Origin: Streptomyces sp. HUAS ZL42
GTDB taxonomy: Bacteria > Actinomycetota > Actinomycetes > Streptomycetales > Streptomycetaceae
Assembly: GCF_040782645.1 (NCBI RefSeq)
Contig: NZ_CP160403.1
Span: 6,669,001-6,733,000 of the forward strand
DNA: 64,000 bases
Direction of reading: 5' to 3'
Positions 1-6,719 of this stretch are shown here, piece by piece. The notes beneath the pieces were generated by a model that worked only from the letters and a program-made list of their open reading frames with translations, was not told the origin of the DNA and did not search any database. The position numbers and the translations under genes were made by a program. How positions within the stretch are numbered: position 1 is the first letter of the stretch; every line of letters begins with the position of its first letter.

Positions 1-675
1 CCGTGCAGCCTCTCCCGTTCCATGGACGTGCTGACCGCCAGCGTCATGGTCACGGACGACGACGGCCGGGCCGCTCTCGCCCTGATGCTCATACCCGCAT
101 CCTCACCGGGCATCGAGACCGTGCCGTTCTGGGCGACCCCCGTGCTCGCGGCCGCGCAGAGCGACGAGGTCCGGCTGACCGACGTCTACGTCCCCGAGGA
201 CCTGGTCATCCACAGCACCCCCGAGGACCACGACCGGCTCGACGACCTGCAGACGGCCGGCTTCACCTGGTTCGAACTGCTCGCCACGTCCTCCTACACG
301 GGGGCCGCCTCCGCCCTGGTGGCGCAGGTGCTCGCCGGGGACCGGGGCAGCGCCCAGGACCGCGCCGCCCTGGCGGTCCGGCTCGAGGCGGCGGTCGGCC
401 TGGTGGAGGGCACCGCCCGCGCCCTGGCGGACGGGCTGGACGGCGACGAGGCGGTGGCCGCCGTGCTCACCGCCCGCTACGCGACGCAGGACCTGCTCGC
501 CGCCACGGTCGACCAGGCCGTGGAGATGCTCGGCGGAATGGCGTTCATCCGCTCGCCCGAGGTGGCCCACCTGGCCGCGACGGTCCGGGCGCTCGCCTTC
601 CACCCGCCCTCGCGCTCGAGCGTGGCGACGGAACTGGCCGAGTACTTCGCCGGCGGCCCCCTGCGCCTGTCCTGA
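1..675 (+). CDS. Acyl-CoA dehydrogenase-fold flavoprotein, C-terminal part (VlmH-like N-hydroxylase candidate)
   Basis: The open frame enters from the left edge, so only the C-terminal 224 residues are visible; an internal ATG at 22 is probably not the start. The helical C-terminal half, with LGGMAFI and ALAFHPPSR near the end, matches the acyl-CoA dehydrogenase fold. That fold is also used by two-component flavin N-hydroxylases such as isobutylamine hydroxylase VlmH. A flavin reductase (1215-1796) and a diiron oxygenase (1793-2767) lie downstream in the same direction, which favours a reduced-flavin monooxygenase over a true fatty-acid dehydrogenase. The next gene starts 27 bp later. The substrate cannot be read from this fragment, and a genuine acyl-CoA dehydrogenase remains possible. 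Confidence 0.7.
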   Translation, partial: PCSLSRSMDVLTASVMVTDDDGRAALALMLIPASSPGIETVPFWATPVLAAAQSDEVRLTDVYVPEDLVIHSTPEDHDRLDDLQTAGFTWFELLATSSYTGAASALVAQVLAGDRGSAQDRAALAVRLEAAVGLVEGTARALADGLDGDEAVAAVLTARYATQDLLAATVDQAVEMLGGMAFIRSPEVAHLAATVRALAFHPPSRSSVATELAEYFAGGPLRLS

Positions 676-702
676 CCCCGCAGCCATCGGAAGGGCACCC
701 TC

Positions 703-1218
703 ATGGACATCAAGAACCCGGTCGAGTCACCGGTCACTTTCAACCTGCACCGCGCCGAGTACCTGATCGCCTTCGCCGTCACGATCGTGCTGATCCTCGT
801 GCACTTCCAGGACATCCGCTGGATCCCGGCGATCGCGCTCTTCCTCTACATCGACGTGATCGGCTACATCCCGGGCGCCATCGCCTACCGGCGCAGCCCG
901 GACGGCCGTATCCCCAAGGCGTACTACGTCCTCTACAACAGCATGCACAGCCTCATCAGCGTGGCCGCCGTCGGCGCCCTGTGGTGGTGGATCGTCGGTG
1001 CCGAATGGGCCCTGCTGGCGCTGCCCTTCCACGTCTTCGGCGACCGGGGCGTCTTCGGCAACTTCCTCAAGCCGTTCGGGCTGCCCTTCGAGCCGGAGTC
1101 CACGCCCCTGGTGGACCAGGTGACCGCCATGCTGCGCCGCCGGGGCAGGACGAGCAGCCGGGTCCCGCTGCCGCTGAGCGAGGAGCGCGGCGGTCCCGTC
1201 GTCGGAGCGAGCCGTTGA
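703..1218 (+). CDS. Small polytopic membrane protein, VlmO-like candidate
   Basis: A 171-residue membrane protein with hydrophobic segments at about residues 19-35, 40-61 and 84-110 and a polar C-terminal tail of about 50 residues. YNSMHS (78-83) and the His-containing stretch around 108-120 look like conserved functional positions rather than plain membrane anchor. No family can be named with certainty. It sits between an acyl-CoA-dehydrogenase-fold protein and a flavin reductase/diiron pair. The valanimycin pathway encodes a membrane protein of this sort (VlmO), reported to act in N-N bond formation next to the diiron enzyme VlmB. That assignment rests on neighbourhood and general character. 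Its stop overlaps the proposed TTG start of the next gene (TTGA), which suggests coupled translation. Confidence 0.7.
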   Translation: MDIKNPVESPVTFNLHRAEYLIAFAVTIVLILVHFQDIRWIPAIALFLYIDVIGYIPGAIAYRRSPDGRIPKAYYVLYNSMHSLISVAAVGALWWWIVGAEWALLALPFHVFGDRGVFGNFLKPFGLPFEPESTPLVDQVTAMLRRRGRTSSRVPLPLSEERGGPVVGASR

Positions 1219-1796
1219 GCCGGCCCCCGGCCCGCTTCGCCGACCGGACCGCGGACGTGGGGGACGCCGCGCAGGTCGCCCGCATGGCGCTGCGCCACGT
1301 GGCCTCCGGGGTGACCGTCCTGACGGTGAACCGGGACGGCGTCCCGCACGGCACCACGGCGAGCGCGGTGGTCGCGGTCTCCCGCGATCCGCTGATCCTC
1401 GGCGTGTGCCTGCACCCGTCGTCCTCGTTCGGATCGATGGTCCGCCGCACGGGGAAGTTCTCCGTCAACGTCCTCAGCTCCGGCCAGACCGCCGTCGCCC
1501 GCCACTTCGCCGACCCCGGACGCCCCTCGGGACACGCCCAGTTCGACCGGCTGGAGTGGTCCACCGACACGATGAGCGGCGCCCCCCTGCTGACCGGCAG
1601 CCTCGCCCACCTGTCCTGCCGGACGGTGGCCCGGCACCGTGTCGGCGACCACGACCTGCTGATCGCCGAGGTCACCGGCGGCACCCACCACACCGGGTCG
1701 CCGATGCTCAGCTTCGCCGGCCGGCTGCACGAGGCGGACATCACGCCGTCGCCCCTTCCCCTCTCTCCCACCGCTACCCGCAGCGAGGTGTCATGA
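1215..1796 (+). CDS. Flavin reductase (VlmR/HpaC-like FMN-binding split barrel)
   Basis: A flavin reductase domain of about 165 residues begins near the N-terminus: ASGVTVLTVNRDG, then a glycine/serine-rich flavin-binding segment and FSVNVLSSGQ. It should reduce FMN or FAD with NAD(P)H and pass it to a partner monooxygenase; the obvious partner is the flavoprotein at 1-675. The TTG at 1215 was chosen because it overlaps the upstream stop (TTGA). GTG 1257 and ATG 1284 are alternatives, and the domain would be nearly intact from 1257. The stop overlaps the next ATG (ATGA), so this is one co-translated unit. The C-terminal tail after LHEADI is short and serine/proline-rich. Confidence 0.88.
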   Translation: MSRPPARFADRTADVGDAAQVARMALRHVASGVTVLTVNRDGVPHGTTASAVVAVSRDPLILGVCLHPSSSFGSMVRRTGKFSVNVLSSGQTAVARHFADPGRPSGHAQFDRLEWSTDTMSGAPLLTGSLAHLSCRTVARHRVGDHDLLIAEVTGGTHHTGSPMLSFAGRLHEADITPSPLPLSPTATRSEVS

Positions 1797-2767
1797 CTGT
1801 CGAGATACCGGTCGAAGCCGACTGGGACCGCGCCCCGAACCTGCTCGAAGGCGCCCAGGAGATGACCCTGTCCGCCGAGGAGTGCGACCTCGCCTACTGG
1901 CTGTCGGCCGTCGCCCAGGGCACCCTGCGCGGCCGTGCCGAACGCGGACACGCCGCCGGCACCCCGGAGCACATGCGCCGCCCCGGCCCGCTGCGCGACG
2001 CCCTCGTACTGGAACTGGGCAACCGGTCGCTGGCCGAGTCCCGGGCCGTGCAGGTCCTCTCCAACTACGTCATCGGGGCACCCGGCGTCGTCGAGCAGGA
2101 GTTCTTCGTCACCCAGGTGGTGGACGAGGCCCGGCACGCCATGATCTTCCGCAAGCACCTGACCGACCTGGGCGTGCCCGAGGACGGCCTGCTCGCCTAC
2201 ATCGCGGAACAGGGCGCCGACTACACCGAGCGGGTCCTCAACCCGATCGCCGAGTTCGCCACCACCGTGGTGCGCGACGAGGGCGACTTCATCGGAGCCG
2301 TCGCCGTGTTCACCATCGTCATCGAGGGAGTGCTGGCCCCGGCCGCGGAACTCAGCGAGCGCAAGTGGACCCTGCTCGACCCGGCCGCCGCCGAGATCGC
2401 CCGCGGCGCGTCCATCGACGAGATCCGCCATCTCACGGTCGGCAGCTCCATCGTCCGCGAGCACCTGGCGCGCGACCCCGGCTACCGGCCGCGCCTGATC
2501 GAGCTCATCCGCCGCGGCCGCGCCCTGTGGGACGAACTCCCCTCCGAGGAGTTCGTCCTGGAGCGTGAGGAGCTCTTCCAGGAGGGCATGGGCGCCCATG
2601 CCGACCTGCTGCGCGACTACGAGGTCTTCCCGGGCTGCAAGCTGCTGGAGACCACTCCGAAGCAGCGCTACGACCTGGCGGAGCGGTGGACGGACGACAT
2701 GGCGGAGGTGCGCCTGCCCTACATGGGCATACCGGAGGCCGTCGAGCTGATCCGCACCTCCCGATGA
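1793..2767 (+). CDS. Ferritin-like non-heme diiron oxygenase, VlmB-like
   Basis: This 324-residue, mostly helical protein carries a diiron carboxylate signature. A glutamate lies near 74-82, followed by E112-x-x-H115 (DEARH), a glutamate at 178 (VIEGV) and E210-x-x-H213 (DEIRH). This is the ligand spacing of AurF/CmlI- and VlmB-type N-oxygenases. Such enzymes use O2 to oxidise amines, hydroxylamines or hydrazines. In valanimycin biosynthesis VlmB is associated with azoxy formation. The gene overlaps both neighbours by four bases (ATGA), placing it inside the flavin-reductase/permease operon. The role as N-oxygenase is inferred from ligands and neighbours; a C-oxygenase or desaturase of the same fold cannot be excluded. 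Confidence 0.82.
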   Translation: MTVEIPVEADWDRAPNLLEGAQEMTLSAEECDLAYWLSAVAQGTLRGRAERGHAAGTPEHMRRPGPLRDALVLELGNRSLAESRAVQVLSNYVIGAPGVVEQEFFVTQVVDEARHAMIFRKHLTDLGVPEDGLLAYIAEQGADYTERVLNPIAEFATTVVRDEGDFIGAVAVFTIVIEGVLAPAAELSERKWTLLDPAAAEIARGASIDEIRHLTVGSSIVREHLARDPGYRPRLIELIRRGRALWDELPSEEFVLEREELFQEGMGAHADLLRDYEVFPGCKLLETTPKQRYDLAERWTDDMAEVRLPYMGIPEAVELIRTSR

Positions 2768-4224
2768 CGCGCCCGGACGGCCCCGGGGCGCGGCCGCTGC
2801 GGCGGACCCTGACGACGCCGAAGATCGTCTTCCTGGTCGTCGCGGCGGCCGCGCCGATGGGCGGCGTGGTGGGATCCGTCCCGCTCGCCTACGCCATCGG
2901 CAACGGCGCCGGCACACCGGCCGCCTTCGTACTGGCCGGGCTGACGCTGCTGTGCTTCTCGGTCGGGTACGCCGCCATGAGCCGCAGGATCGTCGACACC
3001 GGCGGTTTCTACACGTACATCGAACGCGGGCTGGGCCGTCCGCTCGCCGTGGCGGGCGGGCTGGTCGCGGTGGCGGCCTACAGCGCGGCGGTGGCCGGCG
3101 TCGCGGGCGCCTTCGGCTACTTCGCCGAACTGGTGGCGGCGTCCCACGGGTTGCACGTGTCCTGGGCGGTGTGGACGGCCTCGGGCATCGCCCTGACGGC
3201 CTTCATGGGATACCGGCGCATCGACCTCAGCGCCAGGCTGCTCGCGGTCCTCATGATCGCCGAGGTCGCCGTGCTGCTGCTGCTCGGCGCCGCCATCGTC
3301 GCGCGGCGTGGCGCGGACGCCCTGCCGGCCACGTCCTTCAGCCCGGACACGGTCTTCACGCCGGGACTCGGGGTGGCGCTGATGTTCGCCCTGATCTCGT
3401 ACGTCGGGTTCGAGGCCGCGGCGCTGTACGGCGAGGAGAGCCGCACACCGCGGCGCAGCGTGCCCGTGGCGACGTACACCTCCGTCCTCCTCATCACCGC
3501 GTTCTTCGCCCTGATGAGCTGGGTGGGCGTCGGGGGAGTGGGCACCGACCGCCTCACCCGTGCCGCGGAGACCGAACTCGGTGACCTGTTCTTCAACCTC
3601 TCCGACGACTACCTCGGCGGCGCGGTCACCACGGTGATGCAGATCCTGTTGTGCACCAGCCTGTTCGGCGCCCTGCTCGGCCTGCACACCGCGGCCAACC
3701 GCTACCTGTACGCCCTCGGGCGCGAGGGGGTGCTGCCCGCCGCGCTGGCCCGGACCCATCCCCGTCACGCCTCCCCGTACCTCGCCTGCGTGACACAGAC
3801 CGCCATGACGGCGGCGGTGTGCGCCGCCTTCGGGCTCGCCGGAGGCCATCCGTACACCAACCTCGCCACCACCATGCTGGCCTTCGGCACCGTGGGCATC
3901 GTCGCCCTCCAGGCCGTGGTGAGCCTGTCCGTGGTCGCCTTCTTCCGCGCCGATCCCGAGCGCCACTGGTGGCGGACGACCGTCGCGCCGCTGCTGGCCG
4001 CCGCCGGTCTGGTCGGCACGCTGGTCCTGCTGCTCTCCAAGTTCGCGCTGGTGACCGGTTCCTCGTCGCCGCTCGTCAACCGGCTGCCATGGCTCCTGGT
4101 GGTGCTCGCGCTCGTCGGCTTCCTGCACGGCCGCCGCCTCGCGGCGCGGCGCACGGGCCCTCCTCCTGCGAGCGAGCCGCACGACCGCTCCGTGCGTCAC
4201 CTTTCCGGACACCCCGAGCACTGA
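2764..4224 (+). CDS. APC-superfamily amino acid/amine permease
   Basis: A 486-residue polytopic protein with about 12 hydrophobic segments. It has the APC-type start (PKIVFLVVAAAAPMGG) and the TM6-region motif FEAAALYGEE typical of AAT/YfnA-like permeases, so it should move an amino acid, amine or related metabolite across the inner membrane. The start at ATG 2764 overlaps the upstream stop (ATGA). This coupling to the diiron oxygenase suggests it serves the same pathway, as precursor importer or product exporter. The cytoplasmic tail after the last segment is short, basic and His-rich. Substrate and direction are not readable from sequence. Confidence 0.85.
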   Translation: MTRPDGPGARPLRRTLTTPKIVFLVVAAAAPMGGVVGSVPLAYAIGNGAGTPAAFVLAGLTLLCFSVGYAAMSRRIVDTGGFYTYIERGLGRPLAVAGGLVAVAAYSAAVAGVAGAFGYFAELVAASHGLHVSWAVWTASGIALTAFMGYRRIDLSARLLAVLMIAEVAVLLLLGAAIVARRGADALPATSFSPDTVFTPGLGVALMFALISYVGFEAAALYGEESRTPRRSVPVATYTSVLLITAFFALMSWVGVGGVGTDRLTRAAETELGDLFFNLSDDYLGGAVTTVMQILLCTSLFGALLGLHTAANRYLYALGREGVLPAALARTHPRHASPYLACVTQTAMTAAVCAAFGLAGGHPYTNLATTMLAFGTVGIVALQAVVSLSVVAFFRADPERHWWRTTVAPLLAAAGLVGTLVLLLSKFALVTGSSSPLVNRLPWLLVVLALVGFLHGRRLAARRTGPPPASEPHDRSVRHLSGHPEH

Positions 4225-4242
4225 GACGCCGGCAGGTGCACT

Positions 4243-4261
4243 ACCGGCCGTCTCGGCCGGT
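4243..4261. promoter_or_regulatory. Perfect palindrome before the LuxR regulator
   Basis: ACCGGCCG and CGGCCGGT form perfect 8-bp arms around TCT, between the permease stop and the LuxR-family gene start at 4278. It could be an operator for that regulator or a weak terminator for the operon. There is no T-tract, so the sequence alone does not decide. Confidence 0.45.
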
Positions 4262-4277
4262 GGGGCATGCTCGGCCC

Positions 4278-5396
4278 ATGGACCTCATGGCGTGCATCCG
4301 GCGGCTCGCGGCCGACGACCTGGATCTCTCGCGGGTACGGGTCGCGCTCGACCGGCTGCTGCGCAGGGCCGTCGGCTACGACCTCGCCGCCATTTCCACC
4401 GTCGACCCGTCCACCCTGCTGTGGACGAGTTGCTTCGTCAGCGGCATCGACTCCGAAGGGTCCGCCGCGCGGGAAGACGTGATCTTCGAGGGCGAGTTCC
4501 GCGGGTCCGACGTCAACGGCTACGCACACCTGGCCAACGCGCCCGTTCCCGTCGCGGGCCTGCACTCCGCGACCGGGGGCGACATCACCGTGGCCGAGCG
4601 GTACGAGCCCCTGCTGAGGGGCCTCGGCGTCTGCGACGAGGCCCGCGTCATGTTGCGGGCCAGGACCGGCTGCTGGGGCTCGCTCACCCTGTACCGCACC
4701 AGGCCCTCACCGCCGTTCTCCCAGGCCGACCTGGACGTCCTCGCCGACATAGTCACCCCGGTCGCCGACCTGCTCCGCCTCACCCTGCTCCGTACCGCAC
4801 TCGCCGCGTCGGGCGGCCTGCCGGCGCCGCCGGGGCTGTTGTTGGTCGGGCCGGCCGGTGAGACCGTCACCATGACCGACGACGCCCGTGTGTGGCTGGA
4901 GATCCTCGACGACCGGGAGCGGTTGCCCAGCGTGGTCCGCGCCGTGGCCGCGGCCGTACGCACCGGCAACGGCCTGGCCCGGGCCGCCCTGCCGAGCCGC
5001 GACGGGAGATGGGTCGTCCTGCACGGCTCGGCCGCGGGCGACCGGATCGCCGTCATCGTCGAGGGCGCCCGGCCTGCCGTGATCAGCGAGGTGATCACCC
5101 AGGCGTACGGGCTGACGGCCCGGGAACGCGAGATCACCGAACTCGCGGCCCAGGGCCGCAGCACCCGGCAGATGGCCACCCGGTTGGGGATCTCGCCCTT
5201 CACGGTCCAGGACCACCTCAAGGCCGTATACACCAAGGCAGGGGTCAACAGCAGGGGCGAACTCGTCGCGGCGCTCTACAACGAGCACTACGCGCCGCGC
5301 TCCGCCGCCGGCGCCCGGCCGAGCCCGTACGGCTGGTACCTCGACGACACCGCCGACTCCCGCGGCGGCGCCCCCTCGTCGTGCCTCAGCCGATGA
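4278..5396 (+). CDS. LuxR-family transcriptional regulator with GAF-like sensor region
   Basis: A 372-residue regulator. The N-terminal ~180 residues look like a GAF-type sensor (YDLAAISTVDPST, GCWGSLTLYR), followed by a linker. The C-terminus is a LuxR/GerE helix-turn-helix at about 275-335: LTAREREITELAAQGRS, then ATRLGISPFTVQDHLKAVY. ATG 4278 is preferred; ATG 4287 is nine bases downstream. It lies 53 bp after the permease in the same direction and is the only regulator beside the putative azoxy operon, so it is the likely cluster-linked regulator. The ligand is unknown. Its last 11 bases overlap the convergent SnoaL-like gene. Confidence 0.88.
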   Translation: MDLMACIRRLAADDLDLSRVRVALDRLLRRAVGYDLAAISTVDPSTLLWTSCFVSGIDSEGSAAREDVIFEGEFRGSDVNGYAHLANAPVPVAGLHSATGGDITVAERYEPLLRGLGVCDEARVMLRARTGCWGSLTLYRTRPSPPFSQADLDVLADIVTPVADLLRLTLLRTALAASGGLPAPPGLLLVGPAGETVTMTDDARVWLEILDDRERLPSVVRAVAAAVRTGNGLARAALPSRDGRWVVLHGSAAGDRIAVIVEGARPAVISEVITQAYGLTAREREITELAAQGRSTRQMATRLGISPFTVQDHLKAVYTKAGVNSRGELVAALYNEHYAPRSAAGARPSPYGWYLDDTADSRGGAPSSCLSR

Positions 5397-5835
5397 CGCC
5401 GAGTTGCCGAAGGTGGGCCATGTCGTCGCGGACACCCCAGTGTTCGGCCACCCGACCCTCGTCGTCGAAGCGCATCCAGTGCATCTGGCGGAACCGGAAG
5501 GGCCGCCCGGTCGGCTCATGGCCCATGAACGGGCCCTGATGGGTGCCGGCGTACCAGTTGCGCATCACGACGGCATCGCCGTCCGCGACCATGTGCTCGA
5601 TCTCGGTGCGTGCGTCGGGGAAAGCCGTACGCAGCATCTCGATCAGCCCCCGCACGGGCTCGATGCCCACGCGGTACGGCTCCGGTGCGGTGTGGTTGAC
5701 GATGTCGGGCGCGAAGCACTCGTCGAGGATGTCCAACTTCCCCTCCCCGAAGGCCTCTTCGTATATCCGGCGCATGGTGTGGATGTTCCGCTCCGCGGTC
5801 TCGGCGGCCTTTGCGGATCCAGTCGTTGTGTTCAT
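5386..5835 (-). CDS. SnoaL-like/ester cyclase family protein (NTF2 fold)
   Basis: A 149-residue alpha+beta-cone protein of the SnoaL/ester cyclase type. The N-terminal helix RRIYEEAFGEG is followed by FAPDIVNHTA, FPDARTEIE, GTHQGPFMG and EHWGVRDD. Members act as polyketide cyclases, hydrolases, isomerases or scaffold proteins. The start ATG 5835 (MNTTTG) is preferred over an upstream frame opening at 5871 that adds an Arg-rich stretch outside the fold. It converges on the LuxR regulator, with its stop inside that gene. Whether it belongs to the left-hand cluster is uncertain, because no other polyketide gene is visible. Confidence 0.8.
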   Translation of the reverse strand: MNTTTGSAKAAETAERNIHTMRRIYEEAFGEGKLDILDECFAPDIVNHTAPEPYRVGIEPVRGLIEMLRTAFPDARTEIEHMVADGDAVVMRNWYAGTHQGPFMGHEPTGRPFRFRQMHWMRFDDEGRVAEHWGVRDDMAHLRQLGVIG

Positions 5836-5902
5836 GCCTCGAACGTAGAGGCGGGCGCGACGGCGCCCCATCCCTGGAATCAGGGGGTGGATCTGCCGCT
5901 GA

Positions 5903-6241
5903 TCATCGGCGCCAGGGACCGGGTATCCGATCCTCGGGTTCCTGCCGGTCGGGTCGCTCCTGCGTCGGCCACGGGGTGTCCAGGACCAGCTCTGCCAGCC
6001 GCAATACGAGCTTGAACCGCGGCTGGTCCGACCTGCCGTAGAGGCAGACGTAGTACGAGCCGTCGGCGTACCGGAAGACTTTGCGCCGCAGGATCTTCCG
6101 GATCGCGTACTCAGGCTGTTCGGTGCACGCCGCGTCGTACAGTGCGGCCTCCGCCTGCTCCCTCGTGCCGTCCAGTTCGGCGACCGTCCTTGTCGGGTAT
6201 TCGGTGTCGAGTGTCTTCACGGTGATCACCCACGAAGCCAT
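5903..6241 (-). CDS. Small conserved hypothetical protein
   Basis: A 112-residue soluble protein without a recognised domain. The first ~85 residues look compact and alternate beta and helix (MASWVITVKTLDT, then DGTREQAEAALYDAA, then YYVCLYGR). The Pro/Arg-rich C-terminal ~25 residues are probably disordered. The frame keeps G/C at third positions and starts at an isolated ATG at 6241, which supports a real gene. It is transcribed away from the kinase at 6720. No function is proposed. Confidence 0.6.
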   Translation of the reverse strand: MASWVITVKTLDTEYPTRTVAELDGTREQAEAALYDAACTEQPEYAIRKILRRKVFRYADGSYYVCLYGRSDQPRFKLVLRLAELVLDTPWPTQERPDRQEPEDRIPGPWRR

Positions 6242-6719
6242 GCCGTCCCCCCAAGGCGCACGGGACTGCGACCGTGCGCGTCGTCATGCGGGAATCATGG
6301 GCCGGGGGCGGGCATCTGTACAGGGCTGCCTGACCAGTGGCGTGTTCGGGCGCGTCAGCTGTGCTGCTCGGGGCCGGAGGGATCAACTCACCGTCCGCGG
6401 CCGCCCAGAATGCGGAGTGACGTTGGGCACATCGGACGTCTTCGGTCGCATGGGCCGTTTCGCCCCCGGCTGTTGCGCATCGCGCACTGTTCCTGCTGGA
6501 CGACCACGTGTCAACCGGTATCTGACGAAGTGTCAAATGACCCTCCGGAGACGGAAGGAGCACCGAACAGTTACGTCCCGGTAACGGTAAACCGCTGTCA
6601 GGAAGCGTCCTCGCCCGTCACTCCAGCCCCTAATCTGTTGCCAGACCCGCTCCGGGCCTCTCCCCGCAGCGCGGGCGGGACCCCCGCCCGTCAACCCCCC
6701 AGAACAGGCGGCTGAGGGC
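6242..6719. other. Intergenic promoter region between divergent genes
   Basis: About 480 bp without a credible gene separates the small protein (minus) from the kinase (plus). Local base composition is more AT-rich than the flanking genes around 6500-6640. A short dyad GTTAC-n6-GTAAC lies near 6570-6586, and a TAATCT hexamer about 90 bp before the kinase start could be a -10 element. No -35 of good quality was seen. The leader just before ATG 6720 is purine-poor, with GGCTGAGGGC as the nearest ribosome binding stretch. Confidence 0.4.

Noticed and set aside
3-1214. A long plus-strand frame (Arg/Pro/Gly-rich) continuous with the flavin reductase frame
   Set aside because: Upstream of 1215 the translation is low-complexity and overlaps two better genes in another frame; only the part after 1215 resembles a protein family.
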